Below are positions 23,747 to 32,182 of a stretch of 43,271 nt of DNA, piece by piece. A model generated the notes under the pieces. That model was not told the DNA's origin. It searched no databases and worked only from the letters and a program-made list of their open reading frames with translations. Made by a program: the position numbers and the translations under genes. The DNA comes from Intestinimonas sp. Its GTDB lineage: Bacteria; Bacillota; Clostridia; Oscillospirales; Oscillospiraceae. Location of the stretch: the NCBI RefSeq assembly GCF_026169115.1, contig NZ_JAPFEA010000060.1, forward strand, positions 1-43,271. The letters run 5' to 3'. How positions within the stretch are numbered: position 1 is the first letter of the stretch; each line of letters begins with the position of its first letter.

Positions 23747-25087
23747 TCAGAAGGGCACAGCGCCGGTGATGCCGGCGGCAATGACCATAACAATGCTCAA
23801 AATCCAGGTGGGGATGAACATATACTTCAAATTCTCCTTCATCTCCACGCCGCACAGGCCCAGAGCCAGATAAGGAGTGGGCGCCACCATGCACAGGTTG
23901 ACGGCAATACAGGCGCCAATGGTGGTGGCGGCAGCAGCGCTCATCATGGTGCCGCCGAAGGTCTCTACCATGCTGCCGAAGATGGGCGCCATAATCATGT
24001 AGAGGGAGTCGGAGCCCACCACCATGGACAGAGGCACAGCCAGCAGGCCGATAATGAAGCTCAGGTGACCGCCCATGGATTCGGGCACCAGACCCACCAG
24101 GGTCTCGGTCATGGCATTCATCATACCGGTGTCCTTCATGACGCCTACCAGCATGCCGATGGAGAAGAGGATCATGACCATGTTGAGGGCGTTGGCGCCG
24201 TGCTTCTTGATCTGAGCGGTCATCTCCTTGGAGCCGCGGCAGTTGAGCAGCAGAGCGAAGGAGAGGAAGATCATGAAGGCCACATTGGTGTTCATCCAGC
24301 CCATGAGCATCAGGATAACCATAACCACAGTCATCGCCATATCGATGTAGAGCACGGTCTTGCTCACCTTGAGCACAGCGTCCTCCTGCTTACCCATACC
24401 GGACTTGATGGCATTGAACTCCTCGTCAGTCATACCGCAGCCCTTCTTCTTGAGGATCTTGCCCAGGACGAAGCAGGCGATGAGGAGGATGACGAAGCCC
24501 ACGATCTGGAGGGGCAGCAGTTGATTCCACAGCTCATAGGGGTCTACGCCAGTGGAGGCGGAGACGCGGGCCAGGGCGGAGGTCCAGGGCAGCATGTTTT
24601 CCACACCAGACCAGAGAGCGATGAGGCCCAGCAGCACGACAGGGCTCACCCGCATTTTCTTGTAGAGGGGGAGCATGGTGGGGGCAGTGATGAGCCAGGT
24701 GGTGGCGCCGGAGCCGTCCAGGTGGGAGATGGCGGTCAGGAAGACGGTCATCAGCAGAATGGCAGTGACGCTGTTGCCCATGCGCCTCATAACGGCGCCC
24801 ACGATCATGTCGAACATGCCGGCGTCGCTGAGGATGTTGAAGTAGACGATGGCGAAGGTAAAGAGCACCACCGTGTTAAGCACGCTGTTGGCGCCGGTGC
24901 CGATGTAGCCCTTCAGGGCGTTCAGAATCTGGAGCGGACCCACCACGTCGGGCAGGGCGCCCACCAGGCTGAGCACAATGACAGTTGCGGTGGACAGAAG
25001 GATCAGGACGGGGGGCAGGGCGACCTTACCCCAGATAATCAGCGCCACCATGACGATGACCATTATGAAACCGATCGCTGCTAACAT
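23747..25087 (-). CDS. CitMHS-family carboxylate transporter
   Basis: A 446-residue protein with about 12 membrane helices and two related halves. Landmarks are FAIVYFNILSDAGMFDMIVG, ISHLDGSGATTWLITAPTML (about 125-145), the WSGVENMLPWTSALARVSAS block and, in the second half, VVGSDSLYMIMAPIFGS and TTIGACIAVNLCMVAPTPYL. The family (TC 2.A.11) moves citrate or related di/tricarboxylates with protons or divalent metal. It is first in arm A, so its cargo is probably the substrate of the CoA-transferase and the dehydratase-like pair. I place the start at ATG 25087, with GAGGAAGG 10 nt upstream; the GTG at 25096 is too close to the ribosome site. Confidence 0.82.
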   Translation of the reverse strand: MLAAIGFIMVIVMVALIIWGKVALPPVLILLSTATVIVLSLVGALPDVVGPLQILNALKGYIGTGANSVLNTVVLFTFAIVYFNILSDAGMFDMIVGAVMRRMGNSVTAILLMTVFLTAISHLDGSGATTWLITAPTMLPLYKKMRVSPVVLLGLIALWSGVENMLPWTSALARVSASTGVDPYELWNQLLPLQIVGFVILLIACFVLGKILKKKGCGMTDEEFNAIKSGMGKQEDAVLKVSKTVLYIDMAMTVVMVILMLMGWMNTNVAFMIFLSFALLLNCRGSKEMTAQIKKHGANALNMVMILFSIGMLVGVMKDTGMMNAMTETLVGLVPESMGGHLSFIIGLLAVPLSMVVGSDSLYMIMAPIFGSMVETFGGTMMSAAAATTIGACIAVNLCMVAPTPYLALGLCGVEMKENLKYMFIPTWILSIVMVIAAGITGAVPF

Positions 25088-25291
25088 AGATAACACACCT
25101 TCCTCTTTATGATTTTCCCTTTTCTCTGCGGATCTCTCTCAGTTTCCCGGCCTCTCTCACGCACCGGGCATATCCGCGCCACCTCCTCTCAGATGGATAA
25201 CAGAGGGCATCCCGCTCTATTGCACCCATATTTTATACAATGTTTTTTCTTCTGGGTACGTTCATTTTGTCGCTTTTCCCATTCAGACCCC

Positions 25292-25306
25292 TGTGCATAG
25301 TGCACA
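25292..25306. promoter_or_regulatory. 15-nt dyad 1, probable PucR site (arm A)
   Basis: TGTGCATAGTGCACA is a perfect dyad (8-nt arms when the flanking C/G is included, CCTGTGCA/TGCACAGG). It lies about 64 nt upstream of a minus-strand -10-like TATAAA (25232-25237) for the transporter operon that lacks a good -35, as expected for an activated promoter. The same motif occurs at 25398, 40698 and 40730. Confidence 0.6.
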
Positions 25307-25397
25307 GGCCTCCGCTCCTTTTTTCCATTGTTGTCATCCCGCCCCGCTCCGTCCCCCGGAGCAGACGGGCATTTTTTCTCTTTTCTTCTCTGTTCTT

Positions 25398-25412
25398 TGC
25401 GCATATTGCACA
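25398..25412. promoter_or_regulatory. 15-nt dyad 2, probable PucR site (arm A)
   Basis: TGCGCATATTGCACA differs from dyad 1 at two positions. It lies about 47 nt upstream of the -10 of the CapA-PucR-MATE transcript. The rest of the 415-nt intergenic region (25088-25502) is unusually T- and C-rich and shows no gene. Confidence 0.55.
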
Positions 25413-25427
25413 TTCTTTTACAGACTA

Positions 25428-25456
25428 TGGCAAATTTCCACCACATATGCTACAAT
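25428..25456 (+). promoter_or_regulatory. Promoter of the CapA-PucR-MATE operon
   Basis: TGGCAA (25428-25433), a 17-nt spacer and TACAAT (25451-25456). The -35 is poor and the -10 good, which would suit an activator bound at 25398-25412. The ATG of the first gene follows at 25503 with AAAGGAGG. Confidence 0.55.
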
Positions 25457-25502
25457 AAAATATGTTCATTCAAATGTTCATCTCCGATAAAAGGAGGCCA
25501 TC

Positions 25503-26642
25503 ATGGACAGCTGCGCTGTACTGTATGCCACCGGCGACATCATTATTGACGAACCCGATCCCCACTCCTTTTTTGCTCCCTCCCGCGACCTGTTGGCGGG
25601 GGGCGACTTTGTCCTGGGTCAGATCGAGGTGCCCCATACCGACCGGGGCGAGGCCAACAGCACCGACATCCCGGCGCCCCCCGCCGCCCCGGCTAATCTG
25701 GACGCTCTGGTGCCCTGCGGCTTCAACCTGTGCACCACCGCCGGCAACCACGCCCATGACAACGGCGTCCCCGGCATCGTGGACACCATTGAGCATCTAA
25801 GGGCCCGAGGCATCGCCGTCACCGGCAGCGGTCGTACCCTTGCTGAGGCCAAGGCCCCCGCTGTGGTCACCCGAAAAGGCGTCACCGTGGCCGTGCTGGC
25901 TTACAACGCTGTGGGGCCGCGGGAGGGCTGGGCTACCTCCCAGAAGGCCGGGGTGTCCTATGTGAATATCCTCACCCACCATGAGCCCTCTCCCCGGGCT
26001 ACCCCCGGCCTGCCTGCCACCATCTACACCTTTCCCGAGCCGGAGTCTTTGAGAGAGATGCAAGCCGACATCGCCGCTCTGCGGCCCCAATGCGACATTC
26101 TGCTGGTGGCCCTTCACAAGGGGATGGTCCACCTGGACAGCATCGTCCAGATGTATGAGGTCCCCCTCGCCCACGCCGCCATCGACGCCGGCGCAGACGC
26201 CGTCATCGGTCACCACGCCCACATCCTCCGGGGCATCGAGGTCTACCGGGGCAAACCCATCTACCACAACCTGGGCAACTTTGTCTGTGTCACCCACGCC
26301 CTCACCCCCACCGCCGGCAACGACAGCCCAGAGCGGCTGGCCTGGATCGCCAGCCGGAAAAAGCTCTTTGGCTTTGAACCAGATATGACCATGCCCTACT
26401 ACCCCTTCAACCCGGACAGCCGTAACACCATGCTGGCCAAGCTGGTCCTGACCAGAGCGGGGGTAGCCGAGTCCGGCTATGTCCCCTGTTACATCGACCA
26501 CGCAGGGGCCCCGGTGCCCCTTACGACCCGTGAGTCGGCCCGGCCGGTCATCGCCTACCTCCAGCGTCTCCAGCAGGAGGAGGGCTTCCCCTGCCGCATG
26601 GACTGGCAGGAGGAGGGCTGGGTCCGAGTCACCCAGGTATAA
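25503..26642 (+). CDS. CapA/PgsA-family metallophosphatase-like protein
   Basis: A 379-residue protein of the capsule-synthesis CapA family (metallophosphatase fold). It has GDIIIDEPDP near residue 11, a DFVLGQIEVPHTDRG block, NLCTTAGNHAHDNG (about 75-88, metal-binding N-H pair), LVALHKGMVHLD and GADAVIGHHAHILRGIEVY, then a YHNLGNFV motif. No signal peptide or anchor is visible, unlike the PgsA subunit of poly-gamma-glutamate synthase, and no pgsBC genes are present, so a capsule role is unlikely. As the first gene divergent from the transporter operon and 42 nt before a PucR gene, it more likely hydrolyses a compound of the same pathway; this is inference. Confidence 0.85.
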   Translation: MDSCAVLYATGDIIIDEPDPHSFFAPSRDLLAGGDFVLGQIEVPHTDRGEANSTDIPAPPAAPANLDALVPCGFNLCTTAGNHAHDNGVPGIVDTIEHLRARGIAVTGSGRTLAEAKAPAVVTRKGVTVAVLAYNAVGPREGWATSQKAGVSYVNILTHHEPSPRATPGLPATIYTFPEPESLREMQADIAALRPQCDILLVALHKGMVHLDSIVQMYEVPLAHAAIDAGADAVIGHHAHILRGIEVYRGKPIYHNLGNFVCVTHALTPTAGNDSPERLAWIASRKKLFGFEPDMTMPYYPFNPDSRNTMLAKLVLTRAGVAESGYVPCYIDHAGAPVPLTTRESARPVIAYLQRLQQEEGFPCRMDWQEEGWVRVTQV

Positions 26643-26684
26643 CGCGGCTTCACGCCGTGATCCAACAGAAAGGCGGTGAGCGGA

Positions 26685-28301
26685 ATGCTCAGTATCCATC
26701 AGCTGCTCCAGGTCCTGACGCCCTATACCACCGAGCGTTGGGTCCATTTCCTTCCCGAGCGCAGCTTCACCCAGCTCTATGTGCTGGACGGCCAGCCGGT
26801 CACCCTGCCCCGGCTGCTTTATCTGGGTACACCGGATACCTTTATTCTGGCCGCCGACAGCCTTGTGGCCGGAAACTGCTGTCCCACCTTCGTCCTGGCC
26901 GGCGGCAGTCCCGCCCTCACCGCCTACCAGAACCGGGATGACCTCAACCTCATTGTCACCTCCCTGTCCCTGGCAGCTCTGTGCAATCTGCTCTACAAGG
27001 TCAGTGCCGACGACACCACCTGGTACCAGAGCATGAGTCGTCACCTCTACGCCCACCCCGATCTGCCCGCCCTGCTGGAGTGCGGCGCCAAAAAGCTGAG
27101 GGGCTACTCCTGTCTGCTGGATGCCGGGTGCAAGCTGCTCTGCTCCAGTCCAGGGCCGGTGCCGGCGGTGCCTTTCATCGCTCGGATGGAGGAGCAGACC
27201 TACCTCTCCCTGGAAGACCTCAACACCCTGCGGCAGGCCCGCGCCAGCTCCAGCGAAGACTGGTTCCCTCTGGAGGGAATGAACAGTCTCTGGCGAGCCC
27301 GAATCTACGCCATACAGTACAAATCCCAGGTGGTGGCCCACCATCTTATCCTCCTGCCCGACGGGGTCTGCGACCCCGCCGCTCAGGAGGCAGCCGAGCG
27401 TTTTCAACGCTGGGTGGAGCGTTTTGTGCTGCGCTACAACCATGAGAAATATGAGACCAGCAACGCTTTGAGCAGCCTGATCGCCGACCTCATCGAGGGC
27501 CGACTCACCGAATCAGAACAGCTGATTTCCCGGCTCAAGCAGCTGCCGGTCCACCTCAAAAAATACTACCACTGCCTGGTCGTTGAGCTGGGAGCCTACA
27601 CCGGGCCTGCCCACATGGGCCAGCTCATGCGAGAACTGGAACGTATCTTCCCCAGCTGCGTCATCACCACCTACAAGGGAGACATCGTCATCCTGGCCTG
27701 GAAGCCCCGGCATTACTCCGAGCCCATGTTCGACCACGACGCCTTTCAGCAGTTGCTGGAGCGCTATGACGCCCGGGCCTGCATCGGCAACTTCACCCGG
27801 TGGCTGAGCTCCCTGCGGAGCCTGTATCCCCAGACCAAGGGGACCATCCAGTACGCCAAGGTCTTCTGCCCTGACCCGAAGCAACGCATCTACCGCTTCG
27901 AGGATTACAGCATGTACCAGATCGTGGGCCTGTGCGTGGACAACTGCAAGGCCCTCCACGGGGGCGATCCAGTCTATCTCTGCCATCCTGGGGTCATTAC
28001 CCTGGTGGCCTATGACAGTAAAAACGGCACCAACCTCTTTCAGGTCCTTTTTACCTATCTGAACAATGACCGCAACCTGACCCAGACCGCCCGGGCCCTC
28101 TTCTTTCATCGGAATACCCTCCAACACAAGATCGAGAAGATCGAATCCATCATCGGAGAGGACCTGGATTCCAGTACCATCCGCCAGCGGCTCATGTTCT
28201 CCTGCCTGGTGGTGGAGTATATCCAGAAATATCTCAAGCGGGATGACATCTATGGCCGGAAGCGGAAGAGCCCGCCCACCTCCGCTCTGGTGGAGGATTG
28301 A
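26685..28301 (+). CDS. PucR-family transcriptional regulator 1
   Basis: A 538-residue regulator. The N-terminal 200 residues form a sensor region without a family name I can give; the middle (about 250-420) includes SSLIADLIEGRLTESEQLIS and a GGDEF-like degenerate segment typical of CdaR/PucR proteins; the C-terminus (about 450-520) is the PucR helix-turn-helix with NDRNLTQTARALFFHRNTLQHKI. Such regulators usually activate catabolic genes in response to the substrate. The ATG at 26685 is favoured over the GTG at 26676, as GGTGA lies at proper distance. It is paralogous to the regulator at 40876 (shared EDYSMYQIVGLCVDNC/EDYSVYCIIDLCVQRY and NDRNL blocks). Confidence 0.85.
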   Translation: MLSIHQLLQVLTPYTTERWVHFLPERSFTQLYVLDGQPVTLPRLLYLGTPDTFILAADSLVAGNCCPTFVLAGGSPALTAYQNRDDLNLIVTSLSLAALCNLLYKVSADDTTWYQSMSRHLYAHPDLPALLECGAKKLRGYSCLLDAGCKLLCSSPGPVPAVPFIARMEEQTYLSLEDLNTLRQARASSSEDWFPLEGMNSLWRARIYAIQYKSQVVAHHLILLPDGVCDPAAQEAAERFQRWVERFVLRYNHEKYETSNALSSLIADLIEGRLTESEQLISRLKQLPVHLKKYYHCLVVELGAYTGPAHMGQLMRELERIFPSCVITTYKGDIVILAWKPRHYSEPMFDHDAFQQLLERYDARACIGNFTRWLSSLRSLYPQTKGTIQYAKVFCPDPKQRIYRFEDYSMYQIVGLCVDNCKALHGGDPVYLCHPGVITLVAYDSKNGTNLFQVLFTYLNNDRNLTQTARALFFHRNTLQHKIEKIESIIGEDLDSSTIRQRLMFSCLVVEYIQKYLKRDDIYGRKRKSPPTSALVED

Positions 28302-28331
28302 GCCTGGCCCCGCGGCAGAAGGGAGGCCGGT

Positions 28332-29684
28332 ATGGCCATCTTTGTCCGTGACAAAAACTTTTACCGCACCATGCTGCGCATCGGCGTCCCGGTGGTCCTT
28401 CAAAGCGCCATCACCATCGGAGTCAATCTGATGGACACGGTCATGCTGGCCAAGCTGGGTGAAGCCCAGATCTCGGCCTCCTCTCTAGCCAACCAGATCA
28501 CCAACCTCTTCCACATCTTCTGCATGGGGGTGGGCAGCGGCACCGCCGTCATGACGGCCCAATATTGGGGACGTCGGGACCAGGGCTCCCTGCGGCGGGT
28601 GGTCACCATCATGCTCCGGCTCATCACCGTCATTGGTCTTATCGTTATGGCCTTGGCTATCTTCATTCCGGACCGGCTCATGTGGCTCTTCGCCCCGGAC
28701 GACCCTGATGTCATCCGGGAAGGGGTGCGTTACTTCACCTTCCTGGCCTATACCTACCCCTTCTACGGCATCTCCCTCACGCTGACCCTGGTGCTGCGGA
28801 GCGTGGGCTCGGTGCGGCTGCCCCTCTTTACTTCCATTCTGGTCTTTTTCCTCAACGTCTTCTTCAACTGGATCTTTATTTTCGGCGAGCTGGGCGCCCC
28901 CCGGATGGAGATTGCCGGCGCCGCCGTAGGTACTCTCATCGCCCGCCTGGCTGAGGCCGCTATCTTCTGCGGTTATTTCTTCTTCCGGGAAAAACAGATT
29001 GGCTACCGAATGCGGGACCTTCTTTTGCCCTGCAAGTCCTATCTGCCAGCATTCTGCCGCTTCAGCCTGCCAGTGGTGGTCAGCGACTCCCTGCTGGGGG
29101 TGGGCAACACCGCTCTGGCCATGATTATGGGCCGGGTGGGCTCTGCCTTTGTGGCTGCCAACGCCATCACCATGGTGGCCTTCCGCCTGACCAATGTGAT
29201 TATCCAGGGGGTCGGCAACGCCAGCGGCGTCATCACCGGCAACACCCTGGGCGCCGGCGACACGGAACGGGCCTACCGCCAGGGAGTTACTTTCCTGGCT
29301 CTGGGCACCATCCTGGGCGTAGCCGCCGGCGGGGTCATCTGGCTCATCAGCCCACTTCTGGTGAATTTCTACGAAATCACCGCAGTCACCCAGGCCGTGG
29401 CTATGGAACAGATGCTGGCTATGGCCCTCCTCACCCCCTTCCAGACCATGGCCTACATCACCACCAAGGGTGTCCTCCGCGGGGGTGGCGACACCCGCTT
29501 TCTCATGGTGGCCGACATCATCTTTCTCTGGTGCGCCTCGGTACCCCTGGGGTACGCCGCCGGCCTGGTGTGGGGCTGGGGGGCCTTCTGGATCTTCGCG
29601 TGCCTTCATATCGACTTCATTCTTAAGACTTTTCTATGTACGGCCCGCTTTTTCACCAGGAAATGGATCAGGCCGGTCCGCTGA
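28332..29684 (+). CDS. MATE-family efflux transporter
   Basis: A 450-residue protein with 12 predicted membrane helices in two six-helix halves. MATE landmarks include GVPVVLQSAITIGVNLMDTVM at the first helix, GVGSGTAVMTAQYWGRRDQ (about 58-77), LFNVFFNWIFIFG-like LNVFFNWIFIFGELG and the second-half GNASGVITGNTLGAGDTERA. It would export organic cations, drugs or metabolites with Na+ or H+. It is 30 nt downstream of PucR 1 with GGGAGG before its ATG, so it is probably co-transcribed and may remove a toxic pathway product; the cargo is unknown. Confidence 0.9.
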   Translation: MAIFVRDKNFYRTMLRIGVPVVLQSAITIGVNLMDTVMLAKLGEAQISASSLANQITNLFHIFCMGVGSGTAVMTAQYWGRRDQGSLRRVVTIMLRLITVIGLIVMALAIFIPDRLMWLFAPDDPDVIREGVRYFTFLAYTYPFYGISLTLTLVLRSVGSVRLPLFTSILVFFLNVFFNWIFIFGELGAPRMEIAGAAVGTLIARLAEAAIFCGYFFFREKQIGYRMRDLLLPCKSYLPAFCRFSLPVVVSDSLLGVGNTALAMIMGRVGSAFVAANAITMVAFRLTNVIIQGVGNASGVITGNTLGAGDTERAYRQGVTFLALGTILGVAAGGVIWLISPLLVNFYEITAVTQAVAMEQMLAMALLTPFQTMAYITTKGVLRGGGDTRFLMVADIIFLWCASVPLGYAAGLVWGWGAFWIFACLHIDFILKTFLCTARFFTRKWIRPVR

Positions 29685-29697
29685 ATGTATCACAGAG

Positions 29698-29746
29698 CAC
29701 AAGCCCCATTCCCGTCGATTCATGGCGGGAATGGGGCTTGTGTTTT
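29698..29746 (+). terminator. Terminator after the MATE gene
   Basis: A perfect 17-bp stem (29698-29714 with 29726-29742) with an 11-nt loop is followed by TTTT. It also separates the converging DUF4125 gene. Confidence 0.85.
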
Positions 29747-29752
29747 GCCGTT

Positions 29753-30406
29753 TCAGCCGGCGGTCATGGGATCGTGGTGGCAGCAGGAGCGGGTGTTGGC
29801 ACAGAGGACCCGCTCGGCCTCCTCAAGACTGCCATAGCCAAGCAGCCTTGCAGTGTGGGTCTGGATCTCGATATAGAGGTTCTCCCCCCGCTCCGCTTTG
29901 GCCGCATAGTACCGCTGAAAGAGCTCCAGCGTCTCTCGGCTGGCGGTGAGGAGCTCCCCATAACAGTAGGTCTCCAGGGAGGTGACGTAGGGGCTGTCCT
30001 CATCGGACCGGATGGGTCGGCCGCTGGCGCACACATAGGGGAACCGAACCCGGGCCGCCTCAGCCCAGGCCACCGTCTGATCGGTGAGTTCTCTGGCCAG
30101 CTTCTCCGTCTCCGGCTCCAGGGCCGGGAGCAGATGCTCCATGGCAGAGTAGGACTCCGGGGCGGTAAAGGCCATCATCCGGGCATATTTCTCCATCACC
30201 GGATTGCGTCCCTCCGCCCCGGCCCGCTCCAGATCGGCGGTCCAGGCCGCCACCATTTTCTCCGACCAGCCCATGGCTTGGCCGGTACGCATAACATAAA
30301 AGGTCTCCCGGTCATCCTGACAGGGAGCCCGTCCTCCCTCGTTTCGGGTATTCTGGAAGAAAGCCCACTCCAGGTCCACCAAATGTCTGATCGCATCCTG
30401 CGGCAT
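29753..30406 (-). CDS. DUF4125 family protein
   Basis: A 217-residue soluble protein with the DUF4125 opening LVDLEWAFFQNTRNEGGRAP followed by CQDDRETFYVMRTGQ. It has a Cys/His-rich end (NTRSCCHHDP) that could bind a metal. The function of the family is not known. I favour the ATG at 30406 because AAAGGA is 9 nt before it; the ATG at 30415 directly abuts the ribosome site. It is the last gene of a four-gene minus-strand set with DUF4037, TPR and YczE-like genes, an association that I recall from other Firmicutes. Confidence 0.8.
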   Translation of the reverse strand: MPQDAIRHLVDLEWAFFQNTRNEGGRAPCQDDRETFYVMRTGQAMGWSEKMVAAWTADLERAGAEGRNPVMEKYARMMAFTAPESYSAMEHLLPALEPETEKLARELTDQTVAWAEAARVRFPYVCASGRPIRSDEDSPYVTSLETYCYGELLTASRETLELFQRYYAAKAERGENLYIEIQTHTARLLGYGSLEEAERVLCANTRSCCHHDPMTAG

Positions 30407-30421
30407 GGCGCTCATTCCTTT

Positions 30422-31351
30422 CTATATGCCCGTCAGCATCAACGGAAGGCTCCGAAGCCAGGGGTCGGAGAGGTTTTCCTGGATGTGTCGAGCCTGATCC
30501 AGCAAAAATTCACTTGTATTGGGGCATAGCCCTTGGTCCTCCAAAACGGCAGCCACCTGGGCACAGAGGCGCTCCACCTCCTCCGCCCCCAACGCCGTGT
30601 CAGCCCGGACCAGCTCCTCGAAACAGGTTCCGGCCTCCCGGCCCAGCAGGGGCAGATCGGTAAGCGCCCGATGGGCCCACTTGTAGTAGGGGCGGTACCG
30701 CCGGTTGAGGAGGAAGATCGCCGCCTGGGCATGCTCCACGAACTCCCCCAATGCCCGGAATGCGGCCACCCGATCCCCCCGTCGGAGACATCTGGGATAG
30801 TTGTACTGCCCCGCCTGGGCCATAAGAGCACACCGGGCTGAGAGCTTTTTCCGCCGGACCTCCTCCGGGTAGTAGTCCAGCAAAGCCGATCGAAAGGCAG
30901 TGAAGCTTCCGGCGCCATCCCGAAAGACAGCGCCGTCAGTACACACCGAGAGGGCCTGATCGGAGAGGAAGAACCACTGCCGATTCCCCTCCGGCGGCCC
31001 GTCCAGCCCCAGGAAGCGGCGGTAGAAGGCGGAGACCTCCATCACCCCAACCCGTCCGGCGCTCAGAGGGTCTTCCCGCAGGCGGGCAAAGCCAAGGAAG
31101 GTTTTCGGGAGGGCGTCGTAGGCCGCCTGGAGCGCCCGGCCCCAGCAGGCCATATCCTCCTCCTCCAGCCAGATACAGAATCCCGGGCCCCAGTCGTGGT
31201 CCTGGGAGAGGGCGTCGTCATAGCCCAGACACTCAGAACCCTCTCCCACAAGGCCCACAGCCGCCCGTTCCATGGCCTTGGGACAGGCGGCGGTCAGGGC
31301 GGGCTCCCCCATCTCCAGCCAGTAGCGGCGGGCCAGCTCCAGGCCCTTCAT
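30422..31351 (-). CDS. DUF4037 domain protein (nucleotidyltransferase-like)
   Basis: A 309-residue protein. Near its N-terminus it has GEGSECLGYDDALSQDHDWG (about residues 35-54), the DUF4037 signature, in which the SQDHDWG acids resemble the metal site of nucleotidyltransferases. A central LDYYPEEVRRKKLSARCALM segment and a mostly helical C-terminal region follow. Substrate and role are unknown. Its ATG overlaps the stop of the TPR gene (ATGA), so the two are translationally coupled. The alternative upstream start at 31429 would lie inside the TPR gene and is rejected. Confidence 0.85.
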   Translation of the reverse strand: MKGLELARRYWLEMGEPALTAACPKAMERAAVGLVGEGSECLGYDDALSQDHDWGPGFCIWLEEEDMACWGRALQAAYDALPKTFLGFARLREDPLSAGRVGVMEVSAFYRRFLGLDGPPEGNRQWFFLSDQALSVCTDGAVFRDGAGSFTAFRSALLDYYPEEVRRKKLSARCALMAQAGQYNYPRCLRRGDRVAAFRALGEFVEHAQAAIFLLNRRYRPYYKWAHRALTDLPLLGREAGTCFEELVRADTALGAEEVERLCAQVAAVLEDQGLCPNTSEFLLDQARHIQENLSDPWLRSLPLMLTGI

Positions 31352-32178
31352 CCGCTCCTCCGCTGCCGCCCAGCCTCGGCGGACCGGCGGGCCAGCTCCA
31401 TATGCTCCCGGGCCACTCGACACTCCCAATGGTCCGGCCCGTAAAGCCGTTCTGCCGCCTGGGCAGCCTGACGGAAGCGGCTCTGGGCCTGCCGGTAGCG
31501 ACCGGCGGAATAGTCCACCGCACCCAGGCCGTTGAGGGCGGCGTGGTAGTGTGGGGTGTTGGTGCCCAGTTCTCCCTCAAAGAGGGCGACAGACCGGCTC
31601 AGCTTCTCCTCCGCCTCCCGAAGCCGCCCCATCTGCCGCAGCAGCAGGCCCAGATTGCACAAAGAGACGGCCAACTCGTCCCGACACTGAGGCAGACCCT
31701 CCAGGATCTCCGCCGCCCGTGTCTGGAGCCGGGCGGCCTGTAAAAGCAGGTTCTGGTCCAGGTAGACCATACTCAGACCGTTAAGTCCGGCGGCATAGAG
31801 CACGTCCCCGGTGCCCACGGTGCGCCGGTAGAGGGCCAGGCAGGCAGCATATTCCCGCTCGGCGTCGGCACATTGGCCAGCAAAGCGGTGAACGCTGGCC
31901 AGATTGCCCAAGGCGGTGGCATAAGCGACGCTCTCTTTTCCCGCTGTCCGCTCCAGCAGCTCCAGCGCCTGCCGGAAATAGGTCTCTGACTCCTCATAGC
32001 GGCCCTGACCCCGGCAGTAGGCCCCCAGCTCCCCCAGCAGGGAAGCGTAGGGGGCGCTCTCCTGACCATATGTCTGCCGACAGTCGTCGACCAGGAACAG
32101 CAGCCGCTCCTCCAGAACCCCGCCAGACAGGGTCTCATAGGCCGCATCCACCTGCTCCAAATATTCCCTCAGTTCCAT
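31348..32178 (-). CDS. Tetratricopeptide repeat protein
   Basis: A 276-residue helical protein with about five TPR units, for example SLLGELGAYCRGQGRYEESE, TALGNLASVHRFAGQCADAE, GLNGLSMVYLDQNLLLQAAR, SLCNLGLLLRQMGRLREAEE and ALNGLGAVDYSAGRYRQAQS. This is the tetratricopeptide class common in kinesin-light-chain-like bacterial proteins and mediates protein binding. The start at 32178 (MELREYLEQ) lies 4 nt after the upstream stop; the ribosome site is weak (AAGG), suggesting coupling with the membrane-protein gene. It probably scaffolds the DUF4037 and DUF4125 partners, an inference from constant linkage. Confidence 0.85.
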   Translation of the reverse strand: MELREYLEQVDAAYETLSGGVLEERLLFLVDDCRQTYGQESAPYASLLGELGAYCRGQGRYEESETYFRQALELLERTAGKESVAYATALGNLASVHRFAGQCADAEREYAACLALYRRTVGTGDVLYAAGLNGLSMVYLDQNLLLQAARLQTRAAEILEGLPQCRDELAVSLCNLGLLLRQMGRLREAEEKLSRSVALFEGELGTNTPHYHAALNGLGAVDYSAGRYRQAQSRFRQAAQAAERLYGPDHWECRVAREHMELARRSAEAGRQRRSG

Positions 32179-32182
32179 GGCC

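Noticed and set aside
21215..25084. Long plus-strand frames opposite the dehydratase-like and transporter genes
   Set aside because: They have His/Gly/Val/Leu-rich shadow composition and no family features. The minus-strand frames have ribosome sites and conserved motifs.
25109..25490. Small open frames in the intergenic region upstream of the CapA gene
   Set aside because: They are low-complexity Phe/Ser/Pro-rich frames without ribosome sites in a T/C-rich regulatory stretch.
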